Assembly (NCBI GenBank): GCA_020722725.1
Contig: DYKG01000035.1
Coordinates: 1 to 35,239, forward strand
DNA: 35,239 bases
Source: Candidatus Methylomirabilis sp.
Lineage (GTDB): Bacteria; Muiribacteriota; Ozemobacteria; Ozemobacterales; Ozemobacteraceae
Direction: 5' to 3'
The notes below the pieces were generated by a model. That model was given only the letters and a program-made list of their open reading frames with translations, did not search any database and was not told where the DNA came from. Shown here one piece after another: positions 1-6,301 of this stretch; position 1 is the first letter of the stretch; every line of letters starts with the position of its first letter. The translations under genes and the position numbers were made by a program.

Positions 1-1
1 A

Positions 2-54
2 TTGCATCAAAACCGTTATTGGAGGTAAAAAGCCCGGTTGACCGAGAATTACTG
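2..54. repeat. Terminal inverted repeat, left copy
   Basis: These 53 bp are the exact reverse complement of the last 53 bp of the window. Read from the unique flank outward, both copies begin CAGTAATTCTCGGTCAACC and run off the contig. The flanks diverge immediately outside the CAG. A third, 25-nt copy (one mismatch) lies at 31585-31609 and starts at the same CAG. Inference: both contig ends stop inside the same terminus of a multicopy element, most likely an insertion sequence whose terminal repeat is about 25 bp. A length close to a common assembly k-mer supports an assembly-graph break at a repeat. Confidence 0.85.
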
Positions 55-92
55 ATCCATGAAACCACAAATGGTATTTAGTTTTCGTGATA

Positions 93-101
93 TGATATAA
101 T
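93..101 (+). promoter_or_regulatory. Extended -10 promoter of the lipoprotein pair
   Basis: TGATATAAT matches the extended -10 consensus TGnTATAAT. There is no good -35, as expected for this class. Predicted transcription starts near 108, giving a leader of about 25 nt with a GGAG at 121-124. The -10 overlaps an upstream in-frame ATG at 100, which argues that the start at 133 is the true one. Confidence 0.6.
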
Positions 102-132
102 GTACTCCTATTTTCATCACGGAGTGTGCATA

Positions 133-1737
133 ATGAAATTAAAGCATTTGCCCGGCTTGTTCTTACTGTCGGTTCTGTTATGGTTCACTGGCTGTTACAG
201 TAACCCGAGCGCGGTAGAAACAACCAACATCAATGAAACAACCGGTTACGCCAACCTCAATGTGGTTTTGAGTCCTGAAACGGTCGGCAGCATCAGAGCA
301 GCAACCACAGCTTATACGGTTAAGATAGTGGTTCTGGTAGCTAATCCTGGTAACACCACAACTCCGTATTATAAATTGGTTAAGGAAATTGAGATCAACA
401 CGACTGCGGGATCGGCAGAAGCGAGTTTTGGCGCGGTTCCGGCAAAACCGATAGTAGTTCAGGTTGTGCTTAACAATGCCTCGATCAGCGGTAATCGAAT
501 GTTTCATGCCGCTACCGATCTGAAAGCCAATGAAACAAAAACCGTAACTCCGGTAACCGCAGGCTCAGGCAGCGCAACAGATCTGATCGCCCGGGTAGCA
601 CTTGAGTTTTTCAACAATCCGACCCTGATGGGCGGTGCCACCGACACTCTCACCCAGATCATTGAAACGGCGGCAGCCACCCAGACTGATTTTGGCACTA
701 TTCTCAACAGTGCAGTCCAGTCGGTAAACCCGAGCGGTATCGTTCTTCTGGCCAAAGACACAGTTCCTACTTCGATTAAAATCGGTGATACGGTTAAGAC
801 GGCGGGCGAAATTTTCAATGGCGCCACTGTCTGGACCGAAACCCCCCAAAATTTTCTGGTTAGAAACATTATCAGGCAGGGCCTGAATGGTGCCAGCCTT
901 GTTCACTGGGCGCACGCCAGAGAGAATGACAGCGTGGTCACGAAAATAAACACAGCTACTTTTGCCCGATCTTCTTTCTGTAGAAATTTTGGTGCTCTGA
1001 CCCATTTTGTCATGTTAAAAGATGGTTCAATCATAGCCGCCGGATTCAACAACAAGAAAAACGCGCCGGTTATTTTCAGATGGGATGGCAACAGTGATGC
1101 TTCAACCTATTCCGATATAGGCAGTTCAAATACTAATTTAAAATGGTCAAATTATTTTTCTGAGCTGGGCACCGACCTTTCGGGTTACAGCATTGAAACA
1201 CTGATCACCGATTATGAGACGCTGGTTTATCTGATTTTGAAAAAGGCAGACAACACCAGAGTAGAGTATAGAATAAACCTCGACACCGGTGTAAAAGTAA
1301 TGGTTCCAGGTTCGGTTGAAGAAGGTCTGCAGTTGGTGACCGCCTATTATCCGAAATTGCGTGCAATTCTCGAAAACAACAATCTTCCTGACACCCGGAG
1401 GGTGTCGCAGTTTATGGCTTACATAGCTGATGATTTCACCAGTATTGCCGGAATCGCAAATATGAAAAGCGACCTTGAATCAGTTACTTTAAGACGCTTT
1501 CAGAAATACAGGATTATTGAGTATCGATTGAATCTGGTCAACATAAAGTCTCTGAGCGGCACTTCAATCGAGGTTGAAACCGAGATGTACATTGTGGTTC
1601 AAAACAACACTACCAATGCAAAAATTTATGTCGAAAAGACTCCTAACCCCAAAATTATCTGGAAGCGATATGGCACCAGCTGGAAGATTTTCAGTGGCCT
1701 GCCTTACACGGCTGAAGAGCTTGGAAGTACGATTTAA
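133..1737 (+). CDS. Lipoprotein of unknown function with shared C-terminal domain
   Basis: A 534-aa protein with a lipoprotein signal (MKLKHLPGLFLLSVLLWFTGC; lipobox FTGC, Cys21), so probably membrane-anchored outside the cytoplasm. The start at 133 has GGAG upstream and puts the lipobox at the right depth; an in-frame ATG at 100 lies in the promoter. The body is Thr/Asn-rich and beta-like. The last 110 residues or so match the end of the next gene's product, with IADDF and a terminal IWKxYGTxWKIxxGxPYT motif, suggesting a common small alpha/beta domain (NTF2-like by appearance only). The next gene begins 17 nt downstream, so the two form an operon. No known family was recognised. Confidence 0.85.
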   Translation: MKLKHLPGLFLLSVLLWFTGCYSNPSAVETTNINETTGYANLNVVLSPETVGSIRAATTAYTVKIVVLVANPGNTTTPYYKLVKEIEINTTAGSAEASFGAVPAKPIVVQVVLNNASISGNRMFHAATDLKANETKTVTPVTAGSGSATDLIARVALEFFNNPTLMGGATDTLTQIIETAAATQTDFGTILNSAVQSVNPSGIVLLAKDTVPTSIKIGDTVKTAGEIFNGATVWTETPQNFLVRNIIRQGLNGASLVHWAHARENDSVVTKINTATFARSSFCRNFGALTHFVMLKDGSIIAAGFNNKKNAPVIFRWDGNSDASTYSDIGSSNTNLKWSNYFSELGTDLSGYSIETLITDYETLVYLILKKADNTRVEYRINLDTGVKVMVPGSVEEGLQLVTAYYPKLRAILENNNLPDTRRVSQFMAYIADDFTSIAGIANMKSDLESVTLRRFQKYRIIEYRLNLVNIKSLSGTSIEVETEMYIVVQNNTTNAKIYVEKTPNPKIIWKRYGTSWKIFSGLPYTAEELGSTI

Positions 1738-1754
1738 TTAAACAGAGGTTTAAA

Positions 1755-2960
1755 ATGAAAAAACTTATCTCTTTATTTGTTCTATTTCTCGTGGCATTTG
1801 CAATCACCGGATGCGGCGGCGGTGGCGGCGGCGGAGCAACTGATGTGGCCGCCCCGGTCAGTTCGACCATCACACAAACGCCTTCAGTGCAGGATTTCAT
1901 TGCAACGGAATTCGCCGACAAATTCAAGCAGCTCAACACCAATTTTACCGCGTTGAATTCAAATTTGCGTGCTTCAGCCAAGACCAGTCTGGGCACTGGA
2001 CAATACAAAATCTCTTATGGCCCGGCAGATGTGGTTACCAATTTCGGCAAAAGCTACACCTACACTTCCGGAGACCAGACCTTTACTCAGAAAAACCCGG
2101 CTGGAGACCTGACAGATACCAAGACCGACGTTAACACCCTGGAAATTTCCACTTCTCAGTTGAAAGCCACATATGTCAGCAATGGCGACAATTATAGTGT
2201 GACCTACAATGGCAAGGTTACCTATTCTGGTTTAAAAAGCGGTGATACCTATACAATTACCACCGAAAATTTGAGTGTTTCAGCAATAGTAAATGCTTAT
2301 CACCAGATTCAATGGACGATTAGCGGAAACATAACGGTAAACAAAACCAGTTTCCCCTATCCCGCTGCGGGCAGTAAAGAGACCGGATCGCTGATTCTCG
2401 ACAATCAGCAGTATGATTACACTATCACCTATGACGGAACCACCAAAGCAACCATGGATTTCTCGGGCCCGGAAACCTTTCAGATGAAGGTTGATCTGGC
2501 GCAGGCTGCGGTTACCGAGCTATTGAAAAGTGACCTGTCAAAAGATTATCCTCAGCTTTTCAATGCTTATGCTGTCATGCAAACCGCCCTGCAGGACAAC
2601 AACAAAAGTTCTGCGGACAGAATGGCGCTTTTCAGCCCCAATATAGCCGACGATTTCGTCAACACCACGGATGTTGCCAACAAGAAGTCTGAGTTGATAG
2701 AGATTACCCGGAGTCGCCTCGACCGATACATCGTAAATTCTTACAGTTTCACGCCCAAGAGTTATAAGAAGATAAGTGATACTGAAGTGCATGTGGTAAC
2801 CGACATGTTTATCAATGTGACTCGTAAACCAGGAGCAACTGGAGCAGTTTCGGCGGCAGAGGTTCCCCTTCCGGGTCAGACGGTAATCTGGAAACAGTAT
2901 GGCACCGAATGGAAGATATACAAGGGAATTCCCTACACTTCATCGGAAGTGGGAATTTAG
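1755..2960 (+). CDS. Lipoprotein with poly-Gly linker, paralogous C-terminus
   Basis: A 401-aa lipoprotein. The signal MKKLISLFVLFLVAFAITGC ends in lipobox ITGC (Cys20) followed directly by seven glycines, a typical flexible tether of surface lipoproteins. The central part is rich in Thr, Tyr and Asn with beta-strand-like alternation. The C-terminal 120 residues or so repeat the domain of the preceding gene: IADDF, then IWKQYGTEWKIYKGIPYT at the very end. The N-terminal halves of the two proteins are not obviously alike, so the shared domain may be the functional module. The leader carries AGAGG. Function unknown. Confidence 0.87.
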   Translation: MKKLISLFVLFLVAFAITGCGGGGGGGATDVAAPVSSTITQTPSVQDFIATEFADKFKQLNTNFTALNSNLRASAKTSLGTGQYKISYGPADVVTNFGKSYTYTSGDQTFTQKNPAGDLTDTKTDVNTLEISTSQLKATYVSNGDNYSVTYNGKVTYSGLKSGDTYTITTENLSVSAIVNAYHQIQWTISGNITVNKTSFPYPAAGSKETGSLILDNQQYDYTITYDGTTKATMDFSGPETFQMKVDLAQAAVTELLKSDLSKDYPQLFNAYAVMQTALQDNNKSSADRMALFSPNIADDFVNTTDVANKKSELIEITRSRLDRYIVNSYSFTPKSYKKISDTEVHVVTDMFINVTRKPGATGAVSAAEVPLPGQTVIWKQYGTEWKIYKGIPYTSSEVGI

Positions 2961-3095
2961 AAATCAATCAGGGGAAACAGCAGAAAAACTCCGGCGATGA
3001 AAGAGCCGGCCATTTTCAGCTGTTTTTTCAAGGCTGGCGAGAAACATGGATATAGAGCAGACCAACGGTGCCGAATAGATTGGAGTTTTCTTGAC

Positions 3096-3126
3096 AAAAA
3101 AACCGCCGGTTGCAAGCAACCGGCGG
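3096..3126 (-). terminator. Rho-independent terminator of the RRM gene
   Basis: A perfect 11-bp inverted repeat (3103-3113 with 3116-3126, GC-rich) is followed on the minus strand by seven Ts (A-run 3096-3102). It sits 19 bp past the stop codon of the RRM gene. Confidence 0.9.
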
Positions 3127-3144
3127 GTTCTGGCTAATCAGATA

Positions 3145-3429
3145 TTAGTAGCGATTATTGAACTGGCGGGGACGGCGGGGCTTTTCATCTCTGGGTTTAG
3201 CTTCGCTGACTTTGAGGCCGCGACCATTGATTTCACGATTGTTCATTTCGTTAACGGCTTTGGTAGCTTCAGCATTGTTTTCCATTTCGACGAAACCGAA
3301 GCCTTTTGAGCGGTTGGTTTCGCGTTCGATGATGACGGTGGCGCTGCTTACTTCACCATAAGCGGTGAACATCTGTTCCAGTTCAGTGTCTCTTACAGAA
3401 TAGGGAAGGTTTCCGACGTAAATTTTCAT
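3145..3429 (-). CDS. Single-RRM RNA-binding protein
   Basis: A 94-aa protein that is one RNA recognition motif plus a basic tail. RNP2 (IYVGNL, residues 3-8) and RNP1 (KGFGFVEM, 42-49) are intact, with the two aromatics of RNP1 that stack on RNA. The tail is Arg/Pro-rich (EKPRRPRQFNNRY). This is the bacterial glycine-poor RRM type known from cyanobacteria and many other phyla, often linked to cold response or RNA chaperoning; that role is family knowledge, not shown here. The ATG at 3429 is preceded by AGGAG at good spacing. It is monocistronic, with its own consensus promoter and strong terminator. Its leader can fold so that the AGGAG is paired. Confidence 0.95.
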   Translation of the reverse strand: MKIYVGNLPYSVRDTELEQMFTAYGEVSSATVIIERETNRSKGFGFVEMENNAEATKAVNEMNNREINGRGLKVSEAKPRDEKPRRPRQFNNRY

Positions 3430-3434
3430 TTCAG

Positions 3435-3484
3435 ATTCTCCTGAATAATATTATTGTCCACTTACTAATCTTATTCCGGAGAAT
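3435..3484 (-). promoter_or_regulatory. Leader hairpin that sequesters the RRM gene's RBS
   Basis: In the mRNA, 3484-3471 (ATTCTCCGGAATAA) is complementary to 3448-3435 (TTATTCAGGAGAAT) at 13 of 14 positions, with one G-A mismatch and a 22-nt loop. The second arm contains the AGGAG that starts 8 nt before the ATG. Formation of the helix would hide the ribosome-binding site. This is consistent with an RNA thermometer or with autoregulation by the encoded RRM protein; both are inference. Confidence 0.65.
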
Positions 3485-3509
3485 AATGCTTATTAAATGT
3501 ACTGGGGTC

Positions 3510-3538
3510 AGTATAGCACCCCCGCGAAATAAAAGCAA
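3510..3538 (-). promoter_or_regulatory. Sigma70-type promoter of the RRM gene
   Basis: On the minus strand: TTGCTT, 17-nt spacer, TATACT. The -35 is 3538-3533 and the -10 is 3515-3510. Transcription would begin near 3503, giving a leader of about 74 nt that contains the hairpin at 3435-3484. Confidence 0.8.
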
Positions 3539-3540
3539 CG

Positions 3541-3867
3541 ATTTTGTACACTTTTTCAAAAATTAGTTTTAAACGGTTCCCAAAGCCTTTTACAGAATAG
3601 AAAAAATTGTAAGACAAACCTTTTCCCAGGCATAAAAATGCTATTTTCTACCACATTTTCTTAGTCATTCTGCTTACCATACACTCTACATAGGGTTACC
3701 TGATAATCAGGCACGACCTTATAATATTTCCAGACATCAGCATCTGCCATGATCCGGGCGGAATATTCCCATATGTGGAATCAACCGGGTTTACAACATT
3801 CGGGAAAACCACTTCCGAGCAGAGATCACCGGGCGCATTTTCTGACAGGATGCATCAGACAAATTGC
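3541..3867. other. Intergenic stretch without a recognised gene
   Basis: AT-rich DNA between the divergent RRM and STAS genes. Visible features are two short palindromes, CCTGATAATCAGG near 3700 and GGAATATTCC near 3762, plus a TATAAT-like hexamer near 3730. No convincing ORF, tRNA or terminator is seen. A small RNA cannot be excluded. Confidence 0.4.
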
Positions 3868-3897
3868 TTGACAGTCTGGCAGGCGCCTATCTATTAT
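3868..3897 (+). promoter_or_regulatory. Promoter of a probably leaderless STAS mRNA
   Basis: A consensus TTGACA at 3868-3873, an 18-nt spacer and TATTAT at 3892-3897. The ATG at 3906 lies 8 nt after the -10, where transcription itself should start. No Shine-Dalgarno is present. Confidence 0.7.
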
Positions 3898-3905
3898 TCA
3901 AGATT

Positions 3906-4262
3906 ATGGCAGACTTCAATATTGAGATAGTACAATCTGGAAAAGTCCTGGTGGTTAGAACCGAAGGGTATCTTGATGACTCTGGAGGAAAGGTCTTCAA
4001 GGAAAAGTGCTCTGCGATGATTGACAAAGGCAACAATCTTTTCGTTTTCAACCTCGAAAAGACGCCGGTCATCAATAGTACCGGGCTCTCGACCCTGCTT
4101 GACGTCATGGTTCAGATCATTGATTACAACGATGGCGCAGTGGCAATTACCGGCCTGTCAAAGTTGACGCAGACGGCGCTGCAGATGACCGGCGTTTTGA
4201 CACTCTGTGACGCCTTCCCAACGGAAGTGGAAGCAATTGGCGCCGTTTCGGAAAATGCCTGA
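3906..4262 (+). CDS. STAS-domain protein (anti-sigma factor antagonist-like)
   Basis: A 118-aa single STAS domain beginning MADFNIEIVQSGKVLVVRTEG. The conserved loop INSTGLSTLLD carries the serine that partner-switching kinases phosphorylate in SpoIIAA-type proteins. The family acts by binding anti-sigma kinases or other switch proteins in the cytoplasm. A longer TTG-start version from 3864 would overlap the -35 element, so the ATG at 3906 is preferred, implying a leaderless transcript. The next gene starts 8 nt before this stop, so they are translationally coupled. No anti-sigma kinase, PP2C phosphatase or sigma factor is in the window, so the partner is unknown. Confidence 0.9.
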   Translation: MADFNIEIVQSGKVLVVRTEGYLDDSGGKVFKEKCSAMIDKGNNLFVFNLEKTPVINSTGLSTLLDVMVQIIDYNDGAVAITGLSKLTQTALQMTGVLTLCDAFPTEVEAIGAVSENA

Positions 4263-5379
4263 GCACCAAACCAGATCAGCCTGGTTAACCGCCGCCGCAG
4301 CAGCAGCGGCAATTTTGCTTTTTCCCCTGACTGGCGAAGCGGCAAAAATTGACTGGGATGCCCTTGAAAAAAAGGCTCAGCAGTACACCGGCGAATCTTC
4401 TGGTAATTCGTCTTCATCTAATTCGGCTAAACCGTCGGTGAATATTTCGATTCCGACCAAAACCCCGACCGGGCGACTTGTCGACACCTCACCCAAGATG
4501 CTTTCAGAGCATGATACCCGGCACATTACCGTACATATGAAGCTGGCCAATCGTAATTTCATGAAAAAGAATTACGCCAAGGCAATCGAAGAGCTGGAGC
4601 TGGTTTTCGAGCGCCAGCCCGATCATGGCGGCGGCAGATTCATGCGTGCGGTGATTGCGGCACGCAAGCGTGATTATATGACGGCCTGGCAGAACATTCT
4701 GGTTGCCCAGGAAAAAGATGGAAACACTGACAAGATTAAAAGCTTCATTGATAAGCTTGCGACGCAGATGCCAAAACCGGAAAAATTTATCGGGGTTCCT
4801 GGTATTTACCGACCCACGCCGGTTTCAGTCGGGGAAAAATGCACCGACATCATCGAGAGGCTTTTGAATGAGCCGGTCAGTCAGAACATCGTTACCTTTT
4901 CAACCGAAGATTATCAGGGCAGCGACAGTAATGCGCAAATGCTTTTGAAAATGAGCTTTTCCAGCCCGGTTGACGCAGATGGCGTTATCAGAACACTCAA
5001 GGCCGCCAGTGGCGAGGCGGTTGAGCGCACCGATAAGGGTAATGACGGCAAGATAATGGATGTAAAGATTACGGTTGCCGGCCTGCCGATGAAAAATCCC
5101 GGGGTTAAAGCGTTATCAAGCTACGAAGAGTTTGTCAAAAGCATGGCTGAAGAAACCGATATCGCGATCAGCAACACCACCGAGCGGGATGCGGAAAACA
5201 AGGTTCTTGAAGTAACTTATGAATTCGCAGTGCGCGACTTTGCTTCGTTGAATAATTTTCTGCGCAAGGTTTCGCCGTATGCCCACAATTTAAGGGTTAT
5301 GGAAATGAAACTGGCTTACATCGGCGGCTCTGAGCAGGTTATCTGGAAGGGCAAAGTAAGAGTAGATTACCAGCTGTAA
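4255..5379 (+). CDS. Exported TPR-like protein of unknown function
   Basis: A 374-aa protein. Its first 30 residues form an SPI-type signal with an alanine-rich core, and probable cleavage near GEA-A. Residues 33-75 are a Ser/Asn/Thr-rich linker. Residues 92-170 look like two TPR-type helical hairpins (LANRNFMKKNYAKAIEELEL). Residues 180-374 form an alpha/beta C-terminal domain that I do not recognise. The ATG at 4255 overlaps the end of the STAS gene by 8 nt; an upstream in-frame start at 4207 would lie deep in that gene and break the signal peptide. Coupling of an exported protein to a cytoplasmic STAS protein is unusual. Confidence 0.85.
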   Translation: MPEHQTRSAWLTAAAAAAAILLFPLTGEAAKIDWDALEKKAQQYTGESSGNSSSSNSAKPSVNISIPTKTPTGRLVDTSPKMLSEHDTRHITVHMKLANRNFMKKNYAKAIEELELVFERQPDHGGGRFMRAVIAARKRDYMTAWQNILVAQEKDGNTDKIKSFIDKLATQMPKPEKFIGVPGIYRPTPVSVGEKCTDIIERLLNEPVSQNIVTFSTEDYQGSDSNAQMLLKMSFSSPVDADGVIRTLKAASGEAVERTDKGNDGKIMDVKITVAGLPMKNPGVKALSSYEEFVKSMAEETDIAISNTTERDAENKVLEVTYEFAVRDFASLNNFLRKVSPYAHNLRVMEMKLAYIGGSEQVIWKGKVRVDYQL

Positions 5380-5449
5380 AAAATAACGGCTGGCAGAGTT
5401 AATTTTTCCCCGTTTATTTCCGATACGCAGCAAAACTCAAGTTTGAGGT

Positions 5450-6292
5450 ATGCTCTTGCGTTACCGTGCCATTTCTCCCCGCACTTTCATACTCTCTATA
5501 GCCATCATCATCTCGTTGCTGGCTTCACAACACATTGTCAGGGCCTATGGTGAACGGGATCTGCTGCTGATCAACCTCGGAATCCCGGCGTTAAAAGCAG
5601 CATACAATGCTGACCGACATAAGAAACCAATTGTTAAGGCAGTTGTTCAGGCCTTGTTTGGCGGCTATATCATGTATCAGGGTTTCAAGCTCGCGCCAAG
5701 AATTGAGACCGAGCCAGCCTGGCGTGCCTGGCAGGCCAAATTGATGGTTAATTTCGGGGCATCGGTGGCCGAATCGGCGGGTGAAGAATTCGTTTACCGC
5801 ATGGATATCGGGCCGGTCTGGCTGATTGCCGACAAAAACCGGGTATCTTTCAAACCAGCCATCAATGCCACGATTGCCCCACTCGTTCATCTGGCCGAGG
5901 GTTCACACTTCAACTGGCGCAATTCGCTGAAATACGGCACCCTTGCGTTTGAAAGGTCTTCACGAAGAGACGGAACAATCAATCAGGCGGGAGCTCTGGC
6001 TTACAGCAATGCCAATACTTTCACCACCAATGAAAACGGCAACCACGCCGGACACGAACTGGTTCACACCCTGCAATACCGCCGTGCAGCAATTGACTGG
6101 CCGAATGTAAGTTATTTTCTACCTGAAGCCGGGCGACAAATCGGCGATGGCTGGCTCGATGACACCAACTGGAGTGTCGGCTGGGGTCTGCAATGCGCAA
6201 TCGCAGACATGAACGGGCAAAGCAAGGATTTTGACATCCCGATGGAAAAAGAAGCATACTATCTGGAGCGCAAATACATCAGACCCTACTAG
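5450..6292 (+). CDS. Membrane-anchored HExxH (gluzincin-like) protein
   Basis: A 280-aa protein with one N-terminal hydrophobic segment (about residues 12-30). GHELVHTLQYRR (201-212) contains an HExxH zinc motif (His202, Glu203, His206). A later MEKEAYYLE (265-273) supplies a candidate third ligand (Glu268), the layout of gluzincin-fold metalloproteins such as DUF4157-like proteins. No named family was recognised, so proteolytic activity is unproven. GAGG lies only 1 nt from the ATG at 5450; a TTG at 5456 would be spaced better, so the start is uncertain by two codons. The following permease gene begins 9 nt after the stop, indicating an operon. Confidence 0.8.
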   Translation: MLLRYRAISPRTFILSIAIIISLLASQHIVRAYGERDLLLINLGIPALKAAYNADRHKKPIVKAVVQALFGGYIMYQGFKLAPRIETEPAWRAWQAKLMVNFGASVAESAGEEFVYRMDIGPVWLIADKNRVSFKPAINATIAPLVHLAEGSHFNWRNSLKYGTLAFERSSRRDGTINQAGALAYSNANTFTTNENGNHAGHELVHTLQYRRAAIDWPNVSYFLPEAGRQIGDGWLDDTNWSVGWGLQCAIADMNGQSKDFDIPMEKEAYYLERKYIRPY

Positions 6293-6301
6293 CAGGTTTC
6301 C

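Noticed and set aside
100..132. Upstream in-frame ATG of the first lipoprotein
   Set aside because: It overlaps the extended -10 promoter and would spoil the lipoprotein signal.
2957..3097. Minus-strand 46-codon frame from a TTG, with a hydrophobic end
   Set aside because: It starts inside the terminator T-run of the RRM gene and has no RBS; the membrane-like tail is short and may be chance.
3780..3800. TCAACCGGGTT resembling the terminal repeat
   Set aside because: Only about ten matching bases without the CAG boundary; consistent with chance.
3864..3905. TTG start for the STAS protein
   Set aside because: It lies before and through the -35 TTGACA; the added residues are not part of a STAS domain.
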